From assembly GCA_022824615.1 (NCBI GenBank), contig JAJDZM010000199.1:1-33805 (forward strand): a stretch of 33,805 bases of DNA. Reading direction: 5' to 3'. The notes under the pieces are model-generated. The model was not told the origin of the DNA. It did no database searches and was given only the letters and a program-made list of their open reading frames with translations. Each line of letters begins with the position of its first letter. Positions within the stretch are counted from its first letter, which is position 1. Positions 8,224 to 18,460 of this stretch are shown here, in pieces. Position numbers and translations under genes: made by a program. Source of the stretch: Candidatus Binatia bacterium (GTDB lineage Bacteria > Desulfobacterota > Binatia > Bin18).

Positions 8224-10083
8224 ATGACAAAGCCGCGAGATAAAAAGGGTTGCTGGTCTGTGTCCGGCATATTCTTTTTTTGCTTCGTCTGGCTGCTGGG
8301 TTGGGGAGGGGCGGTCGTTTTTGCCCGCTCGCTCGAACAACTCGACCCGGAACGTGAATGGCGGGTCGAGTCGATCTCGCTTTCCGGCAACGAGCAGTTC
8401 GATACCGAGACCCTGCTGGCTGAGCTGCAAACCACAACCCGGCCCTGGTATATGCCGTGGAAACAGCAGCCGCTCTTTGATCCCGTCACATTTACGCGAG
8501 ATCTCGAACGGGTTCGACACTATTATGAAACCCAGGGCTATTATCAGGCTCAGGTGACGTATGAGTTGCACACCGACGACGCACGGGGGAGCGTTTCCCT
8601 GGCGGTGCGAATCGTAGAGAACGAATCCGTTACGGTCGGAGCGCTGAGCGTCGAGGTCAAAGCAAAACCCCGGACCGGTGTGGCGCTTCCGAAGCGTCTC
8701 CCGCTTGAGTCCGGCGATCTCTTTACCGAAGCGGCCTACGTGCAGACCGATCAGACGCTGCGTCAGGTTTTTCTTCAGCAGGGTCATTCCTGGGTTGAAA
8801 TCGAGCGCAAAGCCGAGGTTGACCTGAATACCCGGCAGGCGCAGGTGACATACTCCATCTCGCCGGGACCACCCACCATATTCGGGGCAACTCATGTGGA
8901 CGGGACGCGGAAAGTTGATCCGCACCTCGTACTCAGAGAACTGACCTACGCGTCCGGCGAGCCGTTTTCTCTGACGGATATTGAGCGGTCGCGTCAGAAT
9001 CTTCTGAACCTGGACCTGTTTCACTCGGTCCATATGGAATTCCAGCAGGAGGGCGAGAAACCGCGTCAGGTTCCCATCCGTATACGTGTGGCGGAAAAAG
9101 AGCCCCGCAGTATTCGGCTTGGGGCCGGCTATAGTACGGACGAGGAGTTTATCGGGCTGGCTGCCTGGCAGCACCGGAATTGGTTGGGTGGTGGTCGCCG
9201 CCTGTCCGCGGAACTGCGTTTGTCCGCCATCCAGCGTTCTATAGGAGCCACCTTCGTGCAGCCCTACTTTCTGGCCCATGATACCGTGCTGCACATTGAC
9301 GCCCAGCAGGGCCAGGAAGACGAAGACACTTATCTCCTCAATTATTCCCGTCTGCGTCCGCGTATCGAGCGCCACTTCTCTCCGACCTTCTCCGGTTTTG
9401 TTGACTATCGGGTCGAGTTTCTGAAATTCAACGAGGTCGGCAGTTCCACCATCCGGGCCCTGGAGGGCCTGCGACGCGAGGGCGTCTTGTCCGGCCCGAC
9501 TCTCGGGTTGGTCTGGGATACGACTGAAGACCTCTTGAATCCGACCCAGGGCGGGATGCTGTCCGTGGTTGCCAATCAAGCCGGGACGGTCTGGGGCGGT
9601 GATTATAAATTCTTTAGCCTGACGGCTGAGGCCAAGCACTACCAGCGTCTCGGATGGGGTGTCGTCCTTGCCACTCGCCTGAAAATGGGCCTGAGCGACT
9701 TTTTTGGCTCACAGCGCAACATCCCCCTGTCGGAGCGCTTTTATGCCGGCGGCGATGGGGGAGTGCGGGGCTATGGCCGGCGTAAACTCGGTGCCCTGAA
9801 CGCTGCGGACGACCCGCTCGGAGGACTCAGCGCGCTTGAAGGGTCGGTCGAACTGCGGCGGCCGTTATGGCGTGAACTGGCCGGGGCGGTCTTCCTCGAT
9901 TTTGGTCAGCTCTCGCTTGAGAGCTACGATATTCCGGTTGATGATCTTCAATTTGCGCCCGGCTTTGGGCTGAGCTATGCCACGCGTATCGGGCCGCTGC
10001 GGTTCGATGTGGGTTTCCCCATCGATCCTGCGGACGATGATGAGCCGTGGCGGGTCCATTTCGGCATCGGACAATCGTTTTGA
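8224..10083 (+). CDS. tamA: TamA/BamA (Omp85) family outer-membrane assembly protein
   Basis: Predicted 619-aa protein with an N-terminal membrane or signal segment (residues about 12-37). Three POTRA domains follow in roughly residues 38-290; the first begins WRVESISLSGNEQFDTETLL. The last 320 residues form the Omp85 beta-barrel, with the conserved YAGGDGGVRGYGRRKLG loop (the VRGY/F lid-lock motif) near residue 510 and a terminal aromatic residue (GIGQSF). TamA works with TamB in moving lipids and assembling outer-membrane proteins. tamB starts 15 bp downstream, which is the standard pairing and makes TamA more likely than BamA. No Shine-Dalgarno is obvious before ATG 8224, but the hydrophobic segment begins soon after it. 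Confidence 0.9.
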   Translation: MTKPRDKKGCWSVSGIFFFCFVWLLGWGGAVVFARSLEQLDPEREWRVESISLSGNEQFDTETLLAELQTTTRPWYMPWKQQPLFDPVTFTRDLERVRHYYETQGYYQAQVTYELHTDDARGSVSLAVRIVENESVTVGALSVEVKAKPRTGVALPKRLPLESGDLFTEAAYVQTDQTLRQVFLQQGHSWVEIERKAEVDLNTRQAQVTYSISPGPPTIFGATHVDGTRKVDPHLVLRELTYASGEPFSLTDIERSRQNLLNLDLFHSVHMEFQQEGEKPRQVPIRIRVAEKEPRSIRLGAGYSTDEEFIGLAAWQHRNWLGGGRRLSAELRLSAIQRSIGATFVQPYFLAHDTVLHIDAQQGQEDEDTYLLNYSRLRPRIERHFSPTFSGFVDYRVEFLKFNEVGSSTIRALEGLRREGVLSGPTLGLVWDTTEDLLNPTQGGMLSVVANQAGTVWGGDYKFFSLTAEAKHYQRLGWGVVLATRLKMGLSDFFGSQRNIPLSERFYAGGDGGVRGYGRRKLGALNAADDPLGGLSALEGSVELRRPLWRELAGAVFLDFGQLSLESYDIPVDDLQFAPGFGLSYATRIGPLRFDVGFPIDPADDDEPWRVHFGIGQSF

Positions 10084-10097
10084 GGGAGGGAGAACGG

Positions 10098-13000
10098 GTG
10101 CGGTACGTGTGGCGGACGTTGCTGATTGTCGGAGGCTTGGGCGCTGTTCTCGTTATTGGGGCTCTGCTTTTCCTACAGACTGCGCAGTTCCAGAAATTCC
10201 TGCACGGCCAGTTTGTCTCGACCCTGAACACCGCGCTGCCCGGAGAGGTCAGCCTGGGCGGTCTGGAAGGGTCGGTGTGGCGGGGGCTGCAACTCACCGA
10301 TTTGGTCGTTCGTTACGAAGAAGAGGATGTCGTGCGCATTCCTCGGTTGACCGTCCGGTATGCGCTCCGTCCGCTGCTCAACGGGCGAGTGAGCCTGACG
10401 CAAGTTGACGTGTATGAGCCTGTCGTTCGACTGACCCAAGACGGGGCGGACAATTGGAATCTGGTTCAAGCCCTGATTCCGAACACAGACCGAGGCGCAA
10501 ACCCCTCGCCGGGAATCGGTCTGGGTATTGTTCTCGGCGCTGTTACCATTCACAACGCGGCGGTCGAGATCATTCCCGCCGGTCATGCCCCGTATCGTTT
10601 GCACGATATGACCCTTGAGGCCAGGGCTGCACTGGAGGGCAATCAATTGCAGGTTGTGTGTGACAGATTTGCGACCAGTATGACTATGGCCTCGGTTCCG
10701 CCACTGAATCTTGCCGCTTCGGTATCGGTGCATGGCGACCTGGAGCATCTCTCCATTGCCATCTCTCATGTTGATATCACCTCAGCGCAGTCCCGGATGC
10801 GGTTTACCGGCCGAGTCGCAGACCTGAATACTCCGACACTGGACGGAACACTTTCCATTCAAAAGCTGGCTGGGGCTGACTTGGCTGCGGTTATTCCCGG
10901 CTGGCCGATCCACGAAGCGGTATTTGGAGAAGTCCGCGTTGCGGGCGAACTCGCCGACCTGCATACCGACATCCGGCTGGCAGTCGCGGACGCAGAACTC
11001 GAGGGGCAGGTGTGGACCGACCTGAGTCAGAGCGAACCTGCATACGCCGGCACGCTCGCTTTCTCTCGCTTTGACCTCACAAAGCTGCGAGGCGGCGAAG
11101 CCCTGGGCGGTATATTTGAGGGGCGCCTGGAGTTGGCGGGGCAGGGGACCGACCTGGTCGGCCTGACTGGCAATGCCGTGGCTCAAGGTCGAGACTTTCG
11201 TATTGGGGAGTGGCAGGTCGGCCAGGTGGGGTTGACCGGGAGCGTCAAGCAGCAAGTGGGCGAGGTCGCAGGGACGATTGCCGCGAGGTCGGGTCGGGCA
11301 GATTGGAAGGCTGAAATCCGGCTTGCGGACGAGCTTGCGTACACGTTCACGCTTGCGGTTGACCACCTTGACTTGCAAAAAATGGTTCCGGGTGTGGGAG
11401 CAGGAAACGGAACGCAGGCAAAAGCCGATCCCCACCCGGTCATGACGAGCGATCTCAACCTGTCCGGTACGGTACGGGGCAGAGGGATAGACCCGTCCGG
11501 CATGGCTGTCCGGGCCTTGTTTACGCTCGCTCCTTCGCGTCTTGGCCCAATATCGATACGGAGTGGACGTCTTGATGCCTCGGTGGCCGATGGCAGGGTG
11601 GATATTGCTGACGTTCATCTCAAAGCCCGGAATGCCAGCCTGACGATGCGGGGGGAACTGGGGACGACGTTAGCGGAGATGGGGAAACTGTCGTATCAGC
11701 TCAACGTCTCCGATTTGTCCCCATGGCTGGCTCTGGCCGGTCAAAAGGGAACTGGCCAGCTCACGCTGGCGGGTCAAGCTGAGGGCAATCTGACCAGACT
11801 TGCCGTCTCTGGCACCGGGCAGACACGCGCTGTTGCGCTGCAAGGCGGGACGCTCACTCAAGGAACGATCGAGTATCATCTGACCGGAGGCGAACTGTGG
11901 CCGACGGGGAGGATAAGGGTTGAACTGTCCGGACTGCATGCCGGGGTTGAACTGCAATCTGTTGCTGCCCAACTGAAGTTGACGCACGCAGAGGCTCTTG
12001 GGGGACAGCTGACGGTTCACGCGACGGATAGCGTGTCTCGGAACCATTATCTGGATACGCAGATTGTCCGGCAGCCCGACCGGTTGAGCGCGTCCGTGAA
12101 CGCGCTTGCGCTTGCCCTGCCCGGTGGTGTCTGGGAATTGGTAGAACCGACTACGGTTACGCAGCGGACCGGGACAGTGGCGGTCGAGGCCCTCCAACTG
12201 AGGAACGGGGACCAGCACATTTCCTTAGACGGGCGCGTCTCAACGCACGGCGCGCAGGATTTGCAGGTATGGGTCGAGGAGTTCGCCGTAGCCGAGCTGC
12301 GCCCGCTCGTACCGGATATGCCGACCGTTGCCGGCGCGCTGTCTACGCATATTCGGCTCTCCGGGACTGCTGAGACCCCGATTATCGAGGGAAACCTCGC
12401 TATCGATCCGTTACGCATCGTTGAACAGCCATATAAAGGGCTGTCGTCCTCGTTTACCTATCGGGACAGGCAGGCCACGCTTGACCTGACCTTTGAGCAG
12501 GATGAGCAGCATGCCTTGCAGGTCTCCGGGACGCTGCCGCTTGCCCTGCACTGGCACAATGGGCTCACAACCGGAATCCTGGGAGACCTCGACGCCCGCG
12601 CGCACTCCAGCGGATTAAACCTGGCTTTTCTGAATGCTCTGAGTGGCACAGGGGTCAGCGATATTGCTGGGGAACTGCACGTTGATATGGCTGTACACGG
12701 ACCGCCCACGGACCTGTTCCCGCAAGGAACAATTACGCTCCGCAATGGTCGGGTGACGGTCGCTCCACTCGGAACGACGCTCTCCGATGCGACACTTGTA
12801 CTGGCCGCCCAGCCCGAGACGATTCGCATTGAGGAAATCTCCGCTGTCTCCGGAAAAGGTAAGATGACAGGGCAAGGGGCAATCAGCTTATCCAAATACG
12901 CGCCACAGAGCATCGATATGACCCTGACCGCTCATCAATGGCCGGCGATTCACACCAGACGGTACCAGGCGGAAGTCGGTGCGGCTGTCAACATATCTGG

Positions 13001-13922
13001 AGCCCTCACGGCACCACATCTGAGCGGTACGGTGGAAATCCTGCGGGCCACCCTTCACCCGGACCTGGCCTTTCTCGATAGCAGGCCGGTCAATCGGGAC
13101 GAAACCATTCTCATCATCCCGGTCGGTGAGACCGCCCGCTCTCTGGCCGAGCACGCCGCGGTCAGAGAACAAAGGGCCGAGGGCAGGGCCGCCCGTGATG
13201 CGACCATGGAGCTGACTGTCCGAGTCCACCGCAATACCCAAATCGAACACGCCAACGCCGCGGTTGAGCTGAGTGGCGAGGTCACGGTGACGAAAGAACG
13301 CGGGGCGGAGCCCCGCCTGGTCGGGGATATCAAAGTGGTTCAAGGCTGGGCGGGTTTTCAGGGGCGGCGTTTCACCCTGGACGGGGGCAAAGTCCAGTTT
13401 ACCGGGGGGAGAAAAATCAATCCGAGTCTGGACATTGTGGCGCAATACCAGGCACCTGACCATGTCGTTGAAGCCGTGGTCCGGGGAACCGCAGGCGAAC
13501 CCAGCCTCGTCTTACGCAGCCAGCCGGAATTGGAGCATGCCGATATCCTGGCCGTTCTCCTGTTCGGGAAGCCGGCCAGCGCACTGGATCAAGGCGAAAA
13601 GCTTGACCTTGAGAAACAGGCGTTGGCGATCACCAGCGGTTACGCCGCGACCAAGATCGGGGAGTCGGTCTCTCAAGCGCTGGGGCTGGAGAGGCTTGGG
13701 GCCGGCCTCAAACTCTCGAATCTGGATATCGCCGGCGGGACGGTCGGCTTTGGTTTCTCTTTGCCCAAGGGGTTACAGGTCTCCGTCGCGCATGACCTGA
13801 CGAAGAAGGGTGAGCGCAAAGTCTCCCTGGAATATCAGCTCAGTCCGCACTGGCAGATCGATACGTCCTCCAGTTCGGGGGGTGCCAGCGAAGCCCATAT
13901 TCTCTGGCAGAAGAAATATTGA
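10098..13922 (+). CDS. tamB: Translocation/assembly module TamB (DUF490)
   Basis: Predicted 1274-aa inner-membrane-anchored periplasmic protein. The ORF track starts at GTG 10047 inside tamA, but GTG 10098 is preferred because GAGGGAGGGA lies about 7 bases upstream and the membrane anchor (LLIVGGLGAVLVIGALLFL) then sits at residues 6-24. An AsmA-like start (FLHGQFVSTLNTALPGEVSLGG) is followed by about 1000 residues of repetitive beta strands, forming the hydrophobic groove of a bridge-like lipid transfer protein. The C-terminal DUF490/TamB domain (about 930-1274) contains ADILAVLLFGKPASAL and ends in beta strands that contact TamA. It is slightly longer than E. coli TamB. It forms an operon with tamA and probably yihY. 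Confidence 0.92.
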   Translation: MRYVWRTLLIVGGLGAVLVIGALLFLQTAQFQKFLHGQFVSTLNTALPGEVSLGGLEGSVWRGLQLTDLVVRYEEEDVVRIPRLTVRYALRPLLNGRVSLTQVDVYEPVVRLTQDGADNWNLVQALIPNTDRGANPSPGIGLGIVLGAVTIHNAAVEIIPAGHAPYRLHDMTLEARAALEGNQLQVVCDRFATSMTMASVPPLNLAASVSVHGDLEHLSIAISHVDITSAQSRMRFTGRVADLNTPTLDGTLSIQKLAGADLAAVIPGWPIHEAVFGEVRVAGELADLHTDIRLAVADAELEGQVWTDLSQSEPAYAGTLAFSRFDLTKLRGGEALGGIFEGRLELAGQGTDLVGLTGNAVAQGRDFRIGEWQVGQVGLTGSVKQQVGEVAGTIAARSGRADWKAEIRLADELAYTFTLAVDHLDLQKMVPGVGAGNGTQAKADPHPVMTSDLNLSGTVRGRGIDPSGMAVRALFTLAPSRLGPISIRSGRLDASVADGRVDIADVHLKARNASLTMRGELGTTLAEMGKLSYQLNVSDLSPWLALAGQKGTGQLTLAGQAEGNLTRLAVSGTGQTRAVALQGGTLTQGTIEYHLTGGELWPTGRIRVELSGLHAGVELQSVAAQLKLTHAEALGGQLTVHATDSVSRNHYLDTQIVRQPDRLSASVNALALALPGGVWELVEPTTVTQRTGTVAVEALQLRNGDQHISLDGRVSTHGAQDLQVWVEEFAVAELRPLVPDMPTVAGALSTHIRLSGTAETPIIEGNLAIDPLRIVEQPYKGLSSSFTYRDRQATLDLTFEQDEQHALQVSGTLPLALHWHNGLTTGILGDLDARAHSSGLNLAFLNALSGTGVSDIAGELHVDMAVHGPPTDLFPQGTITLRNGRVTVAPLGTTLSDATLVLAAQPETIRIEEISAVSGKGKMTGQGAISLSKYAPQSIDMTLTAHQWPAIHTRRYQAEVGAAVNISGALTAPHLSGTVEILRATLHPDLAFLDSRPVNRDETILIIPVGETARSLAEHAAVREQRAEGRAARDATMELTVRVHRNTQIEHANAAVELSGEVTVTKERGAEPRLVGDIKVVQGWAGFQGRRFTLDGGKVQFTGGRKINPSLDIVAQYQAPDHVVEAVVRGTAGEPSLVLRSQPELEHADILAVLLFGKPASALDQGEKLDLEKQALAITSGYAATKIGESVSQALGLERLGAGLKLSNLDIAGGTVGFGFSLPKGLQVSVAHDLTKKGERKVSLEYQLSPHWQIDTSSSSGGASEAHILWQKKY

Positions 13923-14066
13923 TGGGTTCAGTGTTTCCGTAATTCCCCCGTTTTGCGCCGATGCGCGGCTGAAAACTCGTTTGTGTTTGTGTCTCTCCGA
14001 GACATGCGATATTCTGGGAGGGTGGCGCGCAGAGCGCACCGGCTGTGAAGACAACAACAGGGGCCG

Positions 14067-15434
14067 GTGGGGGAGGTGGATGCAGTGGAACCTCAGGGTC
14101 ATCACCGATGTGGCAGCCTCAACCTCAACGTGCGGGGGCTTGGACAATCAGCAACTTTAGCGATCAATGAGCGGAGCAACGCGCTCCGCCGCAAAGGGCA
14201 GCGCGTCTATAAACTCGGGCTGGGCCAATCGCCATTTCCCATTCCGTCCGAAGTGGTGAACGCGCTCAGGCTGCACGCCCACGAAGACGATTACCTGCCG
14301 GTCACCGGTCTGCCTGCCCTGCGGGAAGCAGTGGCGGAGTTTCATCGACAGAAAGATCGCGTACAGGCCCGTCCCGAGGGCGTCCTGGTCGGACCCGGCT
14401 CAAAAGAGCTGCTGTTCCTCCTACAGTTGACCTTTTACGGCGAATTGCTCGTGCCGTCTCCAGCCTGGGTGTCCTATATCCCCCAGGCTCGTATCATTGG
14501 TCGCACCGTCAATCTTATCCCGACGACCTTTGAAGAGAACTGGCGCGTCTCCCCCCAGCGCCTGGAAGCCATCTGTAAAGCCGACCCGGACCGGCCGCGT
14601 ATTCTGGTGTTGAATTATCCTGGCAACCCCGAAGGGGGCAGCTATACGGCGCACGAGCTTGAAGAGTTGGCCGCGGTCGCACGGCAGTTCGGGGTGATTC
14701 TGCTGTCCGATGAAATTTATGGTCAACTGCACCACCAGGGAGCGCATGTGTCTGTTGCCCGCTTCTATCCGGAAGGAACAATCATCAGTTCCGGGCTGTC
14801 CAAATGGTGTGGAGCCGGCGGCTGGCGGCTCGGGACGTTTACCTTCCCGCCGGATTTGAACTGGCTGATGGAAGCGATGGCGGCCGTGGCCAGTGAGACC
14901 TATACGTCGGTCAGCGCCCCGATTCAATATGCGGCCACCCGGGCGTTTCAGGCGAGCATCGGGATCGAGCGCTATCTCTCACACGTCCGCCGCATTCTGT
15001 CGGACCTGGGCCAACGCTGTACGCAGATTCTTCAGGCGGCCGGCGTCCGGGTGCACGCTCCGGTTGGCGCTTTTTATCTCTTTCCGGATTTTTCCCCTTT
15101 TGCCGAGCGACTGGCACAGCGCGGTATTCTGGACAGCGACTCTTTGTGCGAGGCGCTCCTGCGCGATACGGGTGTTGCCGTCCTGCCCGGCTCGGTGTTT
15201 CAGCGCCCGCGAGAGGAACTCACCGCCCGGGTTGCCTATATCGGCTTTGACGGCGCGAGAGCTCTCACCGCGAGTGAGGCGATTCCGCTCGACCATGACC
15301 TCCCGACCGATTTTATCGAGCGCTGGTGTGGAGATATGATTGAAGCCGTGCAGCGTATGACGAGTTGGGCAGCGGAAACGAAGTCGCCCAAAGTCGTGGA
15401 TCTGATGGATCGGAAAGAAAGAGCCGCCGGGTAA
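14067..15434 (+). CDS. PLP-dependent aminotransferase, class I/II
   Basis: Predicted protein of up to 455 aa with a fold-type I aminotransferase domain. Visible motifs are NYPGNPEGG (PLP-contacting Asn), SDEIYG (Asp to the pyridine nitrogen, Tyr to the phenol), SSGLSKWCGAGGWRLG with the Schiff-base Lys (residue 246 from the first GTG) and nearby Arg, and a late Arg in TARVAYIGFDG expected to bind the substrate carboxylate. The N-terminal LGLGQSPFPIP segment is typical of aspartate-aminotransferase-like enzymes. Substrate is unknown. The start is uncertain: GTG 14067, 14076 and 14085 are all possible around a GGGGGAGG tract, the last having the best spacing. The TAA stop lies inside a hairpin-forming intergenic repeat (see 15428-15468). 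Confidence 0.88.
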   Translation: MGEVDAVEPQGHHRCGSLNLNVRGLGQSATLAINERSNALRRKGQRVYKLGLGQSPFPIPSEVVNALRLHAHEDDYLPVTGLPALREAVAEFHRQKDRVQARPEGVLVGPGSKELLFLLQLTFYGELLVPSPAWVSYIPQARIIGRTVNLIPTTFEENWRVSPQRLEAICKADPDRPRILVLNYPGNPEGGSYTAHELEELAAVARQFGVILLSDEIYGQLHHQGAHVSVARFYPEGTIISSGLSKWCGAGGWRLGTFTFPPDLNWLMEAMAAVASETYTSVSAPIQYAATRAFQASIGIERYLSHVRRILSDLGQRCTQILQAAGVRVHAPVGAFYLFPDFSPFAERLAQRGILDSDSLCEALLRDTGVAVLPGSVFQRPREELTARVAYIGFDGARALTASEAIPLDHDLPTDFIERWCGDMIEAVQRMTSWAAETKSPKVVDLMDRKERAAG

Positions 15435-15468
15435 ACCCGCCGGTAGGGGCAACCCCCCGTGGTTGCCC
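15428..15468. repeat. Intergenic palindromic repeat (GGTAGGGGCAACC family), copy 1
   Basis: CGGGT-AA-ACCCG (15428-15439) contains the TAA stop of the aminotransferase. It is followed by GGGCAACC-CCCCGT-GGTTGCCC (15447-15468), an 8-bp perfect stem. The segment GGTAGGGGCAACCC...GTGGTTGCCCG also occurs at 22119-22143. It could act as a terminator or mRNA-stabilising element between the aminotransferase and clpB. Confidence 0.75.
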
Positions 15469-15527
15469 GCTCCCCGTAATTGCAACCCCCGCCACGCCTT
15501 GACACGCCCCAAATCAGCCTTACCTTT

Positions 15528-15557
15528 TTGACAGTCAAGAGTCACAGCCAGTTAAAA
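15528..15557 (+). promoter_or_regulatory. Possible clpB promoter
   Basis: TTGACA (15528-15533) followed after 18 bases by TTAAAA (15552-15557), upstream of the clpB GTG. A second TTGACA lies at 15499. TTGACAGTCAA at 15528 is also an 11-base palindrome. No convincing sigma-32 (CTTGAA / CCCCAT) or CIRCE element was found. Assignment is by eye only. Confidence 0.3.
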
Positions 15558-15594
15558 ACGACCGAGCTCGAATGGCTGGAGGAAGGAGGGCAGC

Positions 15595-18204
15595 GTGGAT
15601 CTCAACCGCTTGACGGAAAAATCGCAAGAAGCTCTACGCCACGCCCAGGCGCTGGCAACCCGGCGGAATCACCAGGGCGTTGATATTGAACATGTGTTGG
15701 CCGCACTCACGGAATCTCCCGACGGAATCGTCCCGGCGCTCATTACTCAGGCCGGGGTGTCCCTCAATACGCTGACTGCCGAGCTTGAAAAGTCGCTGCA
15801 TCGCATGCCGCAGGTGTCCGGCCCGGACCATGTGTACGTTACCCAGCGCTTGTCCCAGTTGCTCACCCGCGCTGAAGATGGGGCTAAAGAACTCAAAGAC
15901 GACTATGTGAGTGTCGAGCATCTGCTCCTCGCCATGCTCGAAGACAACGGCGCGACGGGTCGTTTGCTGCGCGACCACGGCCTCAGCCGAGAGCGCCTGC
16001 TTGCGGCGCTCCAGAAAGTGCGTGGCCACCAGCGTGTGACCAATCAAAATCCGGAGGGCACCTACCAGGCCCTGGAGCGCTATGGCCGGGACCTGACGCA
16101 GGCGGCAAGCCTGGGTAAGCTTGACCCGGTGATTGGCCGGGATGATGAAATCCGTCGGGTCGTGCAGGTGCTCTCTCGCCGTACCAAGAATAATCCGGTG
16201 CTGATCGGTGACCCAGGCGTGGGCAAGACCGCCATTGTGGAAGGGCTGGCGCAGCGCATTGTCAGCGGCGATGTGCCGGAAAGCCTGAAGAATCGCCGCG
16301 TAATCGTCCTGGATATGGGCGCCCTGATTGCCGGCGCAAAATTTCGCGGTGAGTTTGAGGAGCGGCTCAAAGCCGTGCTCAAAGAGGTCCAGGAGTCCGC
16401 GGGCGAGGTGGTGCTGTTTATTGACGAGTTGCATACGGTGGTGGGCGCGGGAGCGTCGGAGGGCGCTATGGACGCGTCCAACCTGTTGAAACCGATGCTG
16501 GCTCGTGGCGAGTTGCACTGCATCGGAGCGACCACGCTGGACGAGTATCGTCAATACGTGGAAAAGGACCGGGCGCTGGAGCGGCGCTTTCAGCCGGTCA
16601 CGGTTGACCAGCCGTCCGTGGAAGACACGATTTCCATTCTGCGGGGGCTGCGTGAACGCTACGAAATCCACCACGGGGTCCGCATCAAAGACGCGGCGCT
16701 GGTGACCGCCGCGGTCTTGTCGCACCGCTACATCAGTGATCGCTTCCTGCCGGATAAGGCTATCGATCTGATGGACGAAGCCGCGGCCCGGCTCCGCACC
16801 GAAATCGACTCCATGCCGACCGAACTGGACGAGGTGTCCAGGCGGGTCTTGCAGCTTGAAATTGAGCGTGAGGCCCTGCGCAAGGAGACCGACCAGGCCT
16901 CGCGGCTACGGCTGGAGAAGCTGGAAAAGGACTTGGCGGATTGCCAGGCTGAGGCCGGGGCGCTGACCGCCCGGTGGGAGATGGAGAAGAACAGCATCGG
17001 TCAGCTCCGCAGCCTCAAAGAGGAAATCGAACAGACCAGACGGGCAATCGAAAAGGCCGAGCGTGACTACGACCTCAACCGGGTCGCCGAACTGAAATAC
17101 GGCAAGCTGGCCCAGCTTGAGCGCGCCCTGGCGGATGGGGAAGCCAGGCTGCATGGCGAACAGGGTCCGAGTCGCCTCCTCAAGGAGGAGGTTGACGAGG
17201 ACGATATCGCCGCCATTATCTCGCGCTGGACGGGTATTCCCGTTGCAAAGCTGCTCAAAGGCGAACGGGAAAAACTATTGCAACTCGGCGAGTTGCTGCA
17301 CCAACGGCTGATCGGTCAGGAAGAGGCCGTCCAGGCGGTGGCCGACGCGGTGATTCGGGCCCGCTCGGGACTCAAAGACCCGCACCGGCCGATTGGGTCG
17401 TTCATCTTTCTGGGGCCGACCGGGGTGGGAAAAACCGAACTGGCCCGTGCGCTGGCCGAGTTTTTGTTTGACGATGAGACGAATATGGTCCGGCTCGATA
17501 TGTCGGAATATATGGAGAAGCATACGGTCGCGCGTCTCATTGGTGCGCCTCCGGGGTATGTCGGCTATGACGAAGGCGGACAACTGACCGAAGCGGTCCG
17601 GCGGAAACCCTATTCGGTCATCCTGTTCGACGAGATCGAAAAGGCCCATCCCGATGTCTTCAATGCCTTACTCCAGATTCTGGACGACGGACGGTTAACC
17701 GATGGGCACGGGCGGACGGTTGACTTCAAGAACACCGTTATCATCATGACCTCGAACGTCGGTAGCCAGTTGATCCTGGGCTATCGGGGCGGTGATGACG
17801 CCGAGGCGTATGAGCGCATGAAGAGAGATGTGCTGGATGCCTTGCGGAACGAATTCCGGCCGGAATTTCTGAATCGGGTCAACGAGATCGTGGTATTCCA
17901 CAGCCTGAACCGAGACCACCTCAAACAGATCGTCGAGATTCAGCTTGCGCACTTGCGGGGGCGGCTGGCCGAGCGGCACATCACGCTCGAACTGACGGAA
18001 AGCGCTAAGGAATACTTCGCCCACACCGGCTATGACCCGACCTATGGGGCACGGCCGCTCAAACGCCTCCTCCAGAAAGAGATAGAGACCAATCTTGGCC
18101 GGAAAATCATCGCTGGCGAGGTGGCGGAGAATGCTCACGTGATTGTCGACTACGACCATCACGACCTCACCTTCACGACCTCACCGGTGGCTGAGGTGGC
18201 GTAA
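15595..18204 (+). CDS. clpB: ATP-dependent chaperone ClpB (Hsp100 disaggregase)
   Basis: Predicted 869-aa cytosolic AAA+ disaggregase, full length for the family. Residues 1-150 are the Clp N domain ([14 protein letters not shown]). NBD1 has Walker A GDPGVGKT at 205-212 and Walker [11 protein letters not shown]. The M-domain coiled coil spans about 400-530 ([15 protein letters not shown]), which distinguishes ClpB from ClpA/ClpC. NBD2 has Walker A GPTGVGKT at 607-614 and Walker [15 protein letters not shown]. Pore-loop residues and the arginine-finger region ([10 protein letters not shown]) are present. GTG start 15595 is supported by AAGGAGG about 7 bases upstream. It acts with DnaK/DnaJ/GrpE to resolubilise aggregates. 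The gene stands alone, with a terminator-like hairpin after it. Confidence 0.97.
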   Translation: MDLNRLTEKSQEALRHAQALATRRNHQGVDIEHVLAALTESPDGIVPALITQAGVSLNTLTAELEKSLHRMPQVSGPDHVYVTQRLSQLLTRAEDGAKELKDDYVSVEHLLLAMLEDNGATGRLLRDHGLSRERLLAALQKVRGHQRVTNQNPEGTYQALERYGRDLTQAASLGKLDPVIGRDDEIRRVVQVLSRRTKNNPVLIGDPGVGKTAIVEGLAQRIVSGDVPESLKNRRVIVLDMGALIAGAKFRGEFEERLKAVLKEVQESAGEVVLFIDELHTVVGAGASEGAMDASNLLKPMLARGELHCIGATTLDEYRQYVEKDRALERRFQPVTVDQPSVEDTISILRGLRERYEIHHGVRIKDAALVTAAVLSHRYISDRFLPDKAIDLMDEAAARLRTEIDSMPTELDEVSRRVLQLEIEREALRKETDQASRLRLEKLEKDLADCQAEAGALTARWEMEKNSIGQLRSLKEEIEQTRRAIEKAERDYDLNRVAELKYGKLAQLERALADGEARLHGEQGPSRLLKEEVDEDDIAAIISRWTGIPVAKLLKGEREKLLQLGELLHQRLIGQEEAVQAVADAVIRARSGLKDPHRPIGSFIFLGPTGVGKTELARALAEFLFDDETNMVRLDMSEYMEKHTVARLIGAPPGYVGYDEGGQLTEAVRRKPYSVILFDEIEKAHPDVFNALLQILDDGRLTDGHGRTVDFKNTVIIMTSNVGSQLILGYRGGDDAEAYERMKRDVLDALRNEFRPEFLNRVNEIVVFHSLNRDHLKQIVEIQLAHLRGRLAERHITLELTESAKEYFAHTGYDPTYGARPLKRLLQKEIETNLGRKIIAGEVAENAHVIVDYDHHDLTFTTSPVAEVA

Positions 18205-18241
18205 ATTCCGCCTATCACGCAGGCGTTCGCCTCTTCAGGCC

Positions 18242-18271
18242 AAGGAGGGGGAAAGAGTCTTCTCCCTCCTT
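18242..18271 (+). terminator. Hairpin terminator candidate after clpB
   Basis: AAGGAGGGGGA (18242-18252) can pair over 11 positions (one G-U) with TCTCCCTCCTT (18261-18271) around an 8-base loop, 38 bases after the clpB stop. The trailing sequence is TACAAATTC, not a clean U tract, so termination is likely but not certain. Confidence 0.5.
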
Positions 18272-18402
18272 ACAAATTCAGAATAAAACCCCGTTCTTGT
18301 AACCAGCCTTTTTTATTTGACTTTTCGCCTATTTCTTTCTACAGTCTCCCTCCGCTCTCCAGAAGGGAGAGCTGCCCTCTTTTCTCAGGCTCGCAATGTA
18401 TG

Positions 18403-18460
18403 AAGCGGTATGCGTTGGTAAAGCGGTGTGAGGTGATATGAAGCGGTGTGAGTGGGAAAG
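18403..18460 (+). repeat. Three imperfect tandem repeats (AAGCGGT[A/G]TG) upstream of the kamA-like gene
   Basis: AAGCGGTATG at 18403, AAGCGGTGTGAG at 18421 and AAGCGGTGTGAG at 18441, with spacing of 18 and 20 bases (about two helical turns). The array ends 12 bases before the GGAGGAGG ribosome site. It could be a regulator binding array or a slippage-generated repeat. Confidence 0.55.

Noticed and set aside
7567-9639. 690-aa minus-strand ORF opposite yihY and tamA
   Set aside because: It is antisense to two well-recognised genes, has no recognisable domain, and its composition is that of a GC-rich shadow frame.
15435-15594. CIRCE or sigma-32 site upstream of clpB
   Set aside because: No TTAGCACTC-N9-GAGTGCTAA and no convincing CTTGAA/CCCCAT pair with correct spacing.
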